DNA from: Firmicutes bacterium UBA5774
GTDB lineage: Bacteria; Bacillota; Clostridia; Peptostreptococcales; Anaerovoracaceae
Length of the DNA stretch: 64,000 nucleotides
Assembly: GCA_002418625.1 (NCBI GenBank)
Contig: DIEM01000073.1
Location: forward strand, 7,121-71,120
Direction of reading: 5' to 3'
Part shown: positions 41,578-50,410 of the stretch, piece by piece
Position numbering within the stretch: position 1 is the first letter of the stretch
Layout of the letters: each line of letters begins with the position of its first letter
The notes under the pieces: model-generated
What the model was told of the DNA's origin: nothing
The model's input: only the letters and a program-made list of their open reading frames with translations
Database searches by the model: none
Position numbers and translations under genes: made by a program

Positions 41578-41606
41578 AAAGGCTGCCGCGCAGCCTTTGT
41601 TTATTT
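41578..41606 (+). terminator. Terminator of the MocR-type gene
   Basis: Perfect 9-bp stem AAAGGCTGC / GCAGCCTTT with CGC loop, followed by GTTTATTT. Confidence 0.85.
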
Positions 41607-41746
41607 CCGGGCGGATGCAACTGGCACACGAAAATAGGAATACACTGGTACTTTTATTAATTTTGGGTTGCTGTATGATTTTATTGAAAACACAATAAAA
41701 CATAAAATATGCCTATAGATGATGAATTGGAAAAGGAGAGATGGAA

Positions 41747-42736
41747 ATGGGAGTGAATTTAAAAGGAAGAAGTTTTTTGACGTTAATGGATTTTACACCG
41801 CAGGAGATCAGATACATGCTGGATCTTGCCCACGATTTAAAGGCTAAAAAACGCAGCGGCATCGCAGGAGATAAATTGAAGGGCAGGAATATCGTTCTGC
41901 TTTTCGAAAAGACGTCGACGAGGACGCGCTGCGCATTCGAGGTGGCGGCGCTGGATGAGGGTGCCCATGTGACTTTCCTGGATTCTGCCAGTTCGCAGGT
42001 TGGCAAGAAGGAATCCATAGAGGATTCGGCAAAAGTGCTCGGCAGATTCTTTGACGGCATCGAGTACCGGGGTTATGAACAGTCTGTAGTCGAAGCTCTT
42101 GCCAAATATTCCGGTGTTCCCGTCTGGAACGGACTTACTGATGTAGACCATCCGACGCAGATCCTCGCCGACATGATGACTATGGAAGAGCATTTATCCA
42201 AGCCGCTGAACAAATGCAAAGTCGTATTTTGCGGAGATATCAGAAACAATATGGCTTATGCCTGGATGTTCGGATGCGCGAAAATGGGCGTTCATTTTGT
42301 GGCTTACGGCCCGGACGTACTGATCCCGGATCCGGATGTCGTCGCAAGGTCCAGAGCGCTTGCAAAGGAAACCGGGTCGGTCATCGAGATTTCGAGCAGC
42401 GCGGAATGCCTTAAAGGCGCAGACGTGATCTACACGGATGTCTGGGCGTCGATGGGCGAAGAGGCGCAGACGCCTGACAAGGTTAAAATGCTGGCGCCGT
42501 ATAAAGTGACGATGGATCTGATCGAAAAGACTGAAAACCCCGACGTTCTTTTTATGCACTGCTTGCCGGCATTTCATGATTTTGAGACTAAGACGGCTAA
42601 AGAGTGGAAGGAAAAAGGCATAGACATCAGGGAAGTGACGGACGAAGTGTTCCGCAGCAGATATTCAGTGGTATTTGACGAAGCAGAAAACAGGATGCAT
42701 ACCATTAAAGCAGTTATTGTTGCCACAATCGGCTGA
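41747..42736 (+). CDS. argF: Ornithine carbamoyltransferase
   Basis: 329 residues. Interconverts ornithine plus carbamoyl phosphate and citrulline plus phosphate. Carbamoyl-phosphate site STRTRCAFEVAA, HPTQILADMMT, DVWASMGEE and HCLPAFHD (catalytic Cys). Next to arginine deiminase and carbamate kinase, so the catabolic direction (arcB role) is likely. ATG 41747 is preferred to ATG 41741, which lies only 2 bases after GGAG. Confidence 0.96.
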   Translation: MGVNLKGRSFLTLMDFTPQEIRYMLDLAHDLKAKKRSGIAGDKLKGRNIVLLFEKTSTRTRCAFEVAALDEGAHVTFLDSASSQVGKKESIEDSAKVLGRFFDGIEYRGYEQSVVEALAKYSGVPVWNGLTDVDHPTQILADMMTMEEHLSKPLNKCKVVFCGDIRNNMAYAWMFGCAKMGVHFVAYGPDVLIPDPDVVARSRALAKETGSVIEISSSAECLKGADVIYTDVWASMGEEAQTPDKVKMLAPYKVTMDLIEKTENPDVLFMHCLPAFHDFETKTAKEWKEKGIDIREVTDEVFRSRYSVVFDEAENRMHTIKAVIVATIG

Positions 42737-42774
42737 TCCTGCAATTTTGGAGGATCGGAAAGGAAACGTGTGAT

Positions 42775-43992
42775 ATGAAACAGGGCGTCAATGTTTATTC
42801 TGAAATCGGCAAGCTGAACAAGGTGTTTCTCCACAGGCTGGGCAAGGAGCTGGAAGGTCTTGTGCCGGATAATTTCGAACGGCTTCTTTTTGATGATATA
42901 CCGTATCTAGACGCGGCGCAATATGAGCATGACTGCTTTGCTGACGTTTTGAGGGAAAACGGCGTGGAAGTCCTGTATTTTTCGGATCAGGCCGCCATTG
43001 CCCTTCAAGAGAAGGATGTCAGGCATAAATTCATCAAGGAGTTCGTAATCGAAAGCGAAATTACGTCCCCGCATATCCAGGAGGCCATTTACGAGTATTT
43101 GAAAGAATTGCCGACTACCGTGCTGATCGAGAAGATGATATCGGGAATCAAGAAAAGCGATATTCCGGTAAAAGCCCTGACTTCTCTTTCGGATATCGTG
43201 GCAGAGCGCTATCCGTATTACACAGATCCGCTGCCGAATCTGTATTTCACAAGAGACCCGGGCGCTTGCATCGGAAACGGCATGAACATCCATTGCATGA
43301 GCACGAAGGCGCGCCGCAGGGAATCCCTGTTTCTGAAATATATGCATCAATACAACAGCGCGATGATCCCGCCGCACACACCGCTCTGGTATGATTATCC
43401 CGGACCTTATCCGATCGAAGGAGGAGATATCCTGGTACTTTCTCCGGAAATCGTCGCTGTCGGCTATAGCCAGCGAACGTCGGCGGAAGCCATTGAAATG
43501 ATGTCGGAGAATCTGCTGAAGCATTCCGATAGCTTCAAGAAAGTTCTGATTTTTGAAATACCTCAATGCAGGGCTTTCATGCACCTTGACACCGTGTTCA
43601 CGATGGTCGATTATGACAAATTTACGATCCATCCGGAAATCGAAGCGCCGCTCCATATATATGAAATCATGCTGAACGGTGAAGGAAAGCCGGTTTTCAG
43701 AAGCAGTACAGATGTGCTGACGAACATATTGAAAAGAGAACTGGCTCTGCCGGCTGTCCAGTTGATCCGATGCGGGGGAGCCGATAAAATCGCGGCACAG
43801 CGGGAGCAATGGAGCGACGGTTCAAATACCCTGGCTATTGCGCCGGGCGTCGTCATCACTTATGACAGAAATTACGTAACGAATGACCTGCTTGACAAGA
43901 GCGGCGTCAAAGTGCTGACTATTCCCAGCTCAGAGCTTAGCAGGGGCAGAGGCGGACCACGATGCATGAGCATGCCGGTCAACAGGGATTGA
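42775..43992 (+). CDS. arcA: Arginine deiminase
   Basis: 405 residues, usual length. Hydrolyses arginine to citrulline and ammonia. Active-site stretches: FTRDPGACIGNGM, IEGGDILVLSP, MHLDTVFTMVD (His) and the nucleophile Cys in RGRGGPRCMSMPVNRD at the C-terminus. Second gene of an OTC-ADI-carbamate kinase run. Confidence 0.97.
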   Translation: MKQGVNVYSEIGKLNKVFLHRLGKELEGLVPDNFERLLFDDIPYLDAAQYEHDCFADVLRENGVEVLYFSDQAAIALQEKDVRHKFIKEFVIESEITSPHIQEAIYEYLKELPTTVLIEKMISGIKKSDIPVKALTSLSDIVAERYPYYTDPLPNLYFTRDPGACIGNGMNIHCMSTKARRRESLFLKYMHQYNSAMIPPHTPLWYDYPGPYPIEGGDILVLSPEIVAVGYSQRTSAEAIEMMSENLLKHSDSFKKVLIFEIPQCRAFMHLDTVFTMVDYDKFTIHPEIEAPLHIYEIMLNGEGKPVFRSSTDVLTNILKRELALPAVQLIRCGGADKIAAQREQWSDGSNTLAIAPGVVITYDRNYVTNDLLDKSGVKVLTIPSSELSRGRGGPRCMSMPVNRD

Positions 43993-44013
43993 ATTATATT
44001 GGAGGAAAAAATT

Positions 44014-44997
44014 ATGACGCAATGGGTCAACAGAAGCATCAAGGAAAACGGAAAACCGCACCGGCTGATCGTAGCGCTTGGAGGAAACGCGCTCCAGGAA
44101 TCCGGACGTGAAATGACTGCCCGGAATCAGCGCGAGGTCGTTGCGAAGACCTGTGAATATTTGGCGGACCTTTCGTTCATGGGGTATGAGATGGCTATCG
44201 TTCACGGAAACGGACCCCAGATCGGCAGGATCCTGCTTGCCACGGAAGAAGCGAGAAACGTGACGCCGGCCATGCCTTTCGACGTTTGCGGCGCCATGAG
44301 CCAGGGTTATATAGGATACCATATCCAGCAGTGTCTTGAATATGCGGTGCATGAACGGGGACGGGACATACCGGTCGCCTGCGTCATCACACAGGTCGTG
44401 GTATCGAAGGGGGATCCGGCGTTTTTAAATCCGACCAAGCCGATCGGACCATTTTATAATGAAGAGGATGCGAAAAGAATTTCCGACGAGCATGGGTATG
44501 TCATGAAAGAAGACGCCGGCAGAGGCTTTCGCCGCGTCGTCGCCTCTCCGATCCCGCAAAGGATCGTCGAGATCCACGCGGTCAAGCGCATGTGGGACAC
44601 GACGATCGTCATAGCGGCAGGAGGCGGAGGCATACCGGTCGTCGAGGGCGAAGACGGCAAGCTGCAGGGTGTGGCTGCCGTCATCGACAAGGATTTTGCC
44701 GCGGAGCTCCTGGCGGAGAGCCTGGAGGCCGACACTCTGGTCATTTTGACGGAGGTGGAGAAAATCGCTGTCAATTTCAATAAGCCCGACCAGAAGGATA
44801 TAGACCATATGACGGCGGAAGAAGCCGAAAGATACATCGGGGAAGGGCATTTCGCTCCGGGCAGCATGCTGCCGAAAGTAATGGCTGCAGTCAAATTCGT
44901 TAAATCGAATCCGGGCAAGCGGGCGATCATCACCTCGTTATACAAGGCAGCCGACGCATTGGAAGGGAAAACAGGAACTGTGATCAGCTTGAATTGA
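44014..44997 (+). CDS. arcC: Carbamate kinase
   Basis: 327 residues. Makes ATP from carbamoyl phosphate, the energy-yielding step of the arginine deiminase pathway. IVALGGNALQESG, VHGNGPQIG, PTKPIGPFY and AAGGGGIPVV are family motifs. About 20 residues precede the usual IVALGGNAL start. ATG 44014 follows GGAGGAAAAAATT; an in-frame TTG at 43999 lies upstream of that site. Confidence 0.96.
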   Translation: MTQWVNRSIKENGKPHRLIVALGGNALQESGREMTARNQREVVAKTCEYLADLSFMGYEMAIVHGNGPQIGRILLATEEARNVTPAMPFDVCGAMSQGYIGYHIQQCLEYAVHERGRDIPVACVITQVVVSKGDPAFLNPTKPIGPFYNEEDAKRISDEHGYVMKEDAGRGFRRVVASPIPQRIVEIHAVKRMWDTTIVIAAGGGGIPVVEGEDGKLQGVAAVIDKDFAAELLAESLEADTLVILTEVEKIAVNFNKPDQKDIDHMTAEEAERYIGEGHFAPGSMLPKVMAAVKFVKSNPGKRAIITSLYKAADALEGKTGTVISLN

Positions 44998-45056
44998 GGC
45001 CGGAGGATGAAGAGCGGCTGCAGCGAAAATCAGCTTCACGCAGGAAAGGAAGAGCT

Positions 45057-46118
45057 ATGAAATATCCCGCGCTTATAATCGACAAGCACAAATTGGAGGA
45101 GAATACAAGGACGATCATCAGAAATTGCGGTGCATACGGCATCGAAGTGGCTGCGGTTACGAAATGCTACTGCGCAATACCGGAATTGGCCGAAGCCCAG
45201 ATCAGGGGCGGAGCTAAAATGCTGGCAGACTCGAGAGTTGAGAACCTGAAAAAATTAAAAGATATTCCTGTGGAAAAAATGCTGATCAGGATCCCCATGA
45301 TATCCCAGGCGGCGGAGGTGGTCGAGTATGCGGACATCAGCCTGAACTCGGAGATCGATGTGGTTCGGGCGCTTTCGCGGGAAGCGGTCAGGCGGGGGAA
45401 AAAGCATAAGGTCATGATGATGATCGATGTCGGAGACCTCCGGGAGGGCTGCCTGTATGAGGATGCGCCTGCGCTTGCGGATCAGATCATTGCTCTGGAC
45501 GGGATCATGCTAGCGGGCATTGGGGCCAATTACTCCTGCTTCGGCGGGGTTCTGGCCGACAGGGACAATCTGGGCCGGCTGCTTGATGTCAAGGATAAAG
45601 TGGAGAAGAAGCACGGCATCAAAATCGATTATATTTCCGGTGGCAATTCCTGCAGCTATCATGTAATGGAAGCAGGCGACACGCCTGAAGGCGTCAATCA
45701 TTTCAGGATTGGTGAATTGATACTGCTCGGGATGGACGTCCAGGTAAACCGGTCGTATGAAGGCGCTCATCGCGACGTGTTCACGCTTGCCGCCGAAATT
45801 GTGGAGCTCAAGGAAAAACCGTCCAAGCCATTCGGCAGGATCGGCGTTGATGCCTTCGGAAATGTGCCTGAATTTCCGGACCGAGGCATCAGGAAGCGCG
45901 CGATCCTTGCTTTGGGAAGGCAGGATTGCAAGATCGATGATATATTTCCAAGGCTGGCAGGTGCAGAGGTTATAGGTGCCAGCAGTGATCACACGATCGT
46001 GGATCTGACAGATTGCGCTTTAGAATGCAGGGTTGGAGACATATTGGAATTTGATGTGGCATATGGAGCGCTCCTGGCGCTATGCACTTCGGAATATGTA
46101 TCAAAGAATATCATTTGA
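45057..46118 (+). CDS. orr: Alanine/ornithine racemase-family PLP enzyme (probable ornithine racemase)
   Basis: 353 residues, fold type III PLP enzyme. PLP lysine in EVAAVTKCYCAIPELAEAQI near residue 38; ISGGNSCSYHVMEAG and FRIGELILLGMD follow the family. Ornithine racemase makes D-ornithine, which enters the oxidative/reductive ornithine branch of Stickland metabolism. Directly downstream of the arginine deiminase genes that produce ornithine. ATG 45057 follows AGGAAAGGAAGAGCT; the frame runs open upstream into arcC but without a matching start. Confidence 0.87.
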   Translation: MKYPALIIDKHKLEENTRTIIRNCGAYGIEVAAVTKCYCAIPELAEAQIRGGAKMLADSRVENLKKLKDIPVEKMLIRIPMISQAAEVVEYADISLNSEIDVVRALSREAVRRGKKHKVMMMIDVGDLREGCLYEDAPALADQIIALDGIMLAGIGANYSCFGGVLADRDNLGRLLDVKDKVEKKHGIKIDYISGGNSCSYHVMEAGDTPEGVNHFRIGELILLGMDVQVNRSYEGAHRDVFTLAAEIVELKEKPSKPFGRIGVDAFGNVPEFPDRGIRKRAILALGRQDCKIDDIFPRLAGAEVIGASSDHTIVDLTDCALECRVGDILEFDVAYGALLALCTSEYVSKNII

Positions 46119-46170
46119 TATCGCAGCCGATGGTCCGGACATTGTTCGGGCATGTAAATCCGGTTCTTGA

Positions 46171-46206
46171 AAGATGGCAGATCCATGGTCTGCTGTCTTG
46201 TGTTTC
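46171..46206 (+). terminator. Terminator of the arginine operon
   Basis: AAGATGGCAGA and TCTGCTGTCTT form an 11-bp stem (two G-U pairs) around TCCATGG; the T-run (GTGTTT) is weak. Confidence 0.65.
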
Positions 46207-46220
46207 CGGGCACATTTGCT

Positions 46221-46248
46221 TTGTATAACACCGGATTTATGCTATAAT
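46221..46248 (+). promoter_or_regulatory. Promoter of the PPDK-like gene
   Basis: TTGTAT (46221-46226), 16 bases, TATAAT (46243-46248) with an extended -10 TG. 47 bases before the start codon. Confidence 0.7.
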
Positions 46249-46295
46249 ATACATAACAGCATTGAACTGCGCAGTATAATGTATCGGGTGATGAA

Positions 46296-49200
46296 ATGGA
46301 AACTGTTTTTGAATCAAAAGCTCTTGAGGCCAATCTGGCTGAAACCCGGCATGAGGACATCCGGATTCCTGAAGAGCACCTGTGGTTCGTCGGGTTGTCG
46401 TCAGCTCATTGGAGCATACACAAGCGGACCGAGGAATTCATAAACGAGTATAATCATCCGTACGCCAATTATGGCTATATTATTGAAAATCTCCATAACA
46501 TCTGCCTTACAGACCTCTGGGTGTATAATTCCATACCGGAGTCTGAAGAGGCATTTCTTTTTTTGACTAAAATATTCGAAGAGCTGTTTGCCAAAAGGCT
46601 GGAAGAAAAACAGACGGAGCAGCTGGTCAAGACATTGTTCAAGTTCACGGACCGTATATTGAAAGAAGAGGGCTTTCCTCACAGCGCGGTTTGGAAATGC
46701 ATCGAGCTGATTGCTCAAGGCATGGATGAGTTTGAAATGATCTATCTTCGAAATGCCGGATATTTCAAGACCTATTTCCCGAGAGCGGCAGCTCTGCCGG
46801 AATACAATGCCGAAATCTGCCGGCTGACCAAGATCGTGCTTCTGAGGAGCTGTGAATACTGGGAACGAACATCCAACGCCGAAGAATGGTTTGAAAGCCG
46901 GGCGGAATTGTTCCAACCGATATACAAGGAAAAAATCGATATGATCGGCGCCGGGTTTTTTACTGCCCTGAGGAATAAAATCGACGCATCCGTTACATGG
47001 GAGAATCTGGAGTCGAATCTTTTTTTCAATGACATCGCAAATTGCTTCAGGCGGTTCAGCGATGAATTTGAACTTCCGATAGAGAAAATTTATTATCTTT
47101 TTTATGTCATGGATGTTCCGGGAATGCTGCAATTGAAAAACCATCTCCTTTATGACATGAACAGGTTGCTGAAAGATGCTCTCGAAGGGCTGGGCGAGCA
47201 TGAAATCTACCCGTTGATCGATGTCCTCTTCGATTTTTTCAACCAATTGAAAGATCAGCATTCCGGCTCGATCCTTGATTGTCTGTTCACACTCGGCAAA
47301 GAGATCGTCAATATGGGTGACAAGAGGGTCATCCCGTATTTCAACAAAAAGCTGATCGGTTTTGGTTTCATTCATCCCGGAAACCTCGACATTAACGAGG
47401 ACTGGCAGATTAAAGTCAATGTGGATCATGTAAAAAACATACGCATCTGGCTCGAACTCATTGAAAGCTCGCCCAAGGATTTTAAGGAGCTGTTGTCTGC
47501 GCTGGTCGTCAATCTTAAGATCGGCGGGATATTCATATCTGACGTCGATCTGTTTCAGCGCGATGTTACGAAGCTGCTGAACGCTGAAATACAGCCGGTT
47601 TACAAGCAGGTCAAGCAGCTGGCGAAATTTTTCCCGGTTTATTTCAGGGAAATAGGCGCGGAAGGCCAACTGAGGGACGCTACGACGGCTATGGACGAAT
47701 TGTCAAAAAGAAAGGACAGGCTGATCCATTTTGTACGCAAGCAGATCCATACCGAAAGCAACAACACTCATGTCACGCTGATCAACAGGATCGCCGCGTT
47801 TTGGCTCAATGGCGACATAGAGCCGCTGCTGCCGATCATACCCAGGGACGTGGCCGAATCCATCGATACGGGAGGCGATTATTTCAAGGGCGTCAACAGC
47901 TTGATGAAGGCAGCCTGCAGCCATTTCAAGGTCGATCACGCTGCTTTTCTGGAGCTGCCCGAAAATAAACTGGTGGATTTCATCAATACCTGCGGGATAG
48001 CCGGAGAGCGGGATAGAAAGAGGCTGATATATCTGGTGCAGGTCAACAAGCTGCTGCTGGAAAAATATTCCCTCGAAGCCGGCGACATTGTGGAGATCCT
48101 TTCGGTGAGCCGCTTTTTCAACAAGGAGGACATCGATGGCTTTTCAGACTGTATGAGGAGAAACGATCATCAGAAGGCGCTTATGCTGGCGTTCGGCCTG
48201 ATGACCAAGCTCAAGCAGGTTATACTGGACAAGAATGAAAGCGCGGCACTTGAAAACATCTATTATAAGAGGCATATCGCCATCGGGATCCCATCCATGT
48301 ACGGACAGTATATCGAACCGAAATTTGAAGCGCTCGGCCTGATGTATAGACTTGAAAAAGTGGCTTCACGACTTATGGGAAAATTCCTCGGCACAGTAAA
48401 ACTCGAATATATAACGGCTAAAACATTGAATCGAATGCATGAAACACTGCAGCTATTCAAGATCGGCCTGGAATTGGACGGCATGGTCAATCAGAATTTC
48501 AACTCCAATCTGGAGATGCTGCATTACAGTCTGACATCACCCAGCTTTACGCTGGGGCAGTACATCAATCTGTTCGAATTCATGGCGGACAATATTAAGG
48601 AGATCATCAACGAATATTTTCTTAGGGTATACGACGAAACACTCAGCGTTGTCGTACCCCAGATTTATGACGGACGAAAAGAAACCTTGCTGAAGAAATC
48701 CGAAAATTTTTACAGGGAAATCATGTCCTCCGCATTTTTGATACAGCAGCTGGACAATTTCCTGTCTGATTCGATCAATAAGCTGCAGAATATGGTCGAT
48801 TCGTATTCGGATAAATATATCAGCAATATGATGACGTACAATCCGGATCTGACGATGAGCCCGTTCAATAAGCCCACTTTGGAAATGGACAATCGGGTTT
48901 TTCTCGGGGCCAAGGCGTATTATCTTAAAAAACTGACATCGTACAATTTCCCGATACCTGCAGGCTTTGTGCTGACAACCGAGGTTTTCCGGCACAAGGA
49001 GACGGTCCTGGAGCATCCCTTCATGAGTCTGGAATTGGAACGCTCAATCTTGAGACACGTCGCGGATATAGAAAAGATGTCGAAATTGAAATTTGGGGAT
49101 CCACAGAAACCGATGCTGCTTTCGGTCCGATCCGGGACGGCCATTTCGCTTCCGGGCGCCATGAGCACATTTCTCAATGTGGGAATGAATGACAGCATCG

Positions 49201-50360
49201 CTGCGGCGCTGGACGCAGATCCTGAAACGGCCTGGATGGGATGGGACTCCTACAGGCGCTTTGTCCAGAGCTGGGGTATGTCCAATGGCATCGACAGGGA
49301 CATATTCGACAGCATCATGGCCGATTATAAAAAGAAATATTCCGTTGAGCAGAAATCCCATTTCACTTCCGGACAAATGCATGAGATCGTCACAGACTAC
49401 AAAACGGCTTTGTCTGATCACGGCGTCCTTATCAGCGACTCGCCTTTTGTGCAGTTGAGACAGGCAATCGCCAATGTGCTCGATTCATGGAATTCCGACC
49501 GGGCAATATCCTACAGGAAGCATCTGCAGATCGCGGATGAATGGGGAACGGCGGTGATCGTCCAGAAAATGGTCATGGGCAACAGGTCTGGTCGATCGGG
49601 ATCAGGCGTGGTGTTTACCCACAATCCCAAAATGAATAAGCCGGGCGTCAATCTTTACGGTGATTTTACGCTGTGCAGCCAAGGGGAGGATATCGTATCC
49701 GGGCTGGTCCATACGCTTCCGATATCCGAAAGCCAGAGAATGGGCGACAACACTGACGCCGGCATATCGCTCCAGTCCGCTTTCCCCTTGATTTATAAAA
49801 GATTGAAGGATTATGCGGTGGAATTGATCGATAAATATGGTTATAATAATCAGGAGATTGAATTCACATTTGAATCGGAAAATCCGCAGGACCTTTTTAT
49901 TCTGCAGATCCGCGAGCAGATCATCAATCCGCAGGATAAAATATCCATCTTTAATGTGCCTGTCGGCGAATTGAGGCATGCGGGACGGGGTATAGGAATA
50001 GATGGCGGCTGCTTGAGCGGCGTTGCCAGCTTCAGCATGGAGGATCTGACGGAAAACAAGCAGCGGTTCCCGGATGATCATCATATCGTGATACGGCCTG
50101 ATACGGTTCCTGACGATATTCCGCTCATATTCATCTGCGACGGGCTTGTGACGAGCAGGGGCGGCGTCACGTCCCATGCTGCGGTGACGGCGGCAAAACT
50201 GGGGAAGGTCTGCATTGTCAGCTGCAAGGAGCTTTATGTAAATGATGAGGAAAAATCATGCGTGATCAATGATATAATAATAAAGAGCGGAGACATGATC
50301 TCCATTGACGGGAAGTCGGGAAATATATATATTGGAAGCTATCCGATCACCTACATTTGA
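46296..50360 (+). CDS. PEP/pyruvate-binding domain protein: large helical region fused to PPDK-like ATP-grasp and phosphohistidine domains
   Basis: 1354 residues. Residues 1 to about 860 form a mainly helical region with no family I recognise. From about 865 (FLGAKAYYLKKLTSYNFPIP) starts the pyruvate phosphate dikinase ATP-grasp part: LSVRSGTAISLPGAMSTFLN, RSGSGVVFTHNP and EIEFTF...FILQIREQ. The swivelling phosphohistidine domain ends the protein, with GLVTSRGGVTSHAAV and the phosphorylatable His1294. The PEP/pyruvate TIM barrel of PPDK and PEP synthase is absent. A phosphotransfer to an unknown acceptor, as in rifampin phosphotransferases, is possible. 50 bases upstream of gap, likely co-transcribed. 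Confidence 0.85.
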   Translation: METVFESKALEANLAETRHEDIRIPEEHLWFVGLSSAHWSIHKRTEEFINEYNHPYANYGYIIENLHNICLTDLWVYNSIPESEEAFLFLTKIFEELFAKRLEEKQTEQLVKTLFKFTDRILKEEGFPHSAVWKCIELIAQGMDEFEMIYLRNAGYFKTYFPRAAALPEYNAEICRLTKIVLLRSCEYWERTSNAEEWFESRAELFQPIYKEKIDMIGAGFFTALRNKIDASVTWENLESNLFFNDIANCFRRFSDEFELPIEKIYYLFYVMDVPGMLQLKNHLLYDMNRLLKDALEGLGEHEIYPLIDVLFDFFNQLKDQHSGSILDCLFTLGKEIVNMGDKRVIPYFNKKLIGFGFIHPGNLDINEDWQIKVNVDHVKNIRIWLELIESSPKDFKELLSALVVNLKIGGIFISDVDLFQRDVTKLLNAEIQPVYKQVKQLAKFFPVYFREIGAEGQLRDATTAMDELSKRKDRLIHFVRKQIHTESNNTHVTLINRIAAFWLNGDIEPLLPIIPRDVAESIDTGGDYFKGVNSLMKAACSHFKVDHAAFLELPENKLVDFINTCGIAGERDRKRLIYLVQVNKLLLEKYSLEAGDIVEILSVSRFFNKEDIDGFSDCMRRNDHQKALMLAFGLMTKLKQVILDKNESAALENIYYKRHIAIGIPSMYGQYIEPKFEALGLMYRLEKVASRLMGKFLGTVKLEYITAKTLNRMHETLQLFKIGLELDGMVNQNFNSNLEMLHYSLTSPSFTLGQYINLFEFMADNIKEIINEYFLRVYDETLSVVVPQIYDGRKETLLKKSENFYREIMSSAFLIQQLDNFLSDSINKLQNMVDSYSDKYISNMMTYNPDLTMSPFNKPTLEMDNRVFLGAKAYYLKKLTSYNFPIPAGFVLTTEVFRHKETVLEHPFMSLELERSILRHVADIEKMSKLKFGDPQKPMLLSVRSGTAISLPGAMSTFLNVGMNDSIAAALDADPETAWMGWDSYRRFVQSWGMSNGIDRDIFDSIMADYKKKYSVEQKSHFTSGQMHEIVTDYKTALSDHGVLISDSPFVQLRQAIANVLDSWNSDRAISYRKHLQIADEWGTAVIVQKMVMGNRSGRSGSGVVFTHNPKMNKPGVNLYGDFTLCSQGEDIVSGLVHTLPISESQRMGDNTDAGISLQSAFPLIYKRLKDYAVELIDKYGYNNQEIEFTFESENPQDLFILQIREQIINPQDKISIFNVPVGELRHAGRGIGIDGGCLSGVASFSMEDLTENKQRFPDDHHIVIRPDTVPDDIPLIFICDGLVTSRGGVTSHAAVTAAKLGKVCIVSCKELYVNDEEKSCVINDIIIKSGDMISIDGKSGNIYIGSYPITYI

Positions 50361-50410
50361 TATGGAAAAAGTGGCATATCACTTAATATAATTGACAAGG
50401 AGCGGATGAA

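Noticed and set aside
46401..47669. Long minus-strand open frame of 422 codons opposite the PPDK-like gene
   Set aside because: No domain, no ribosome site, and the plus-strand frame is clearly coding.
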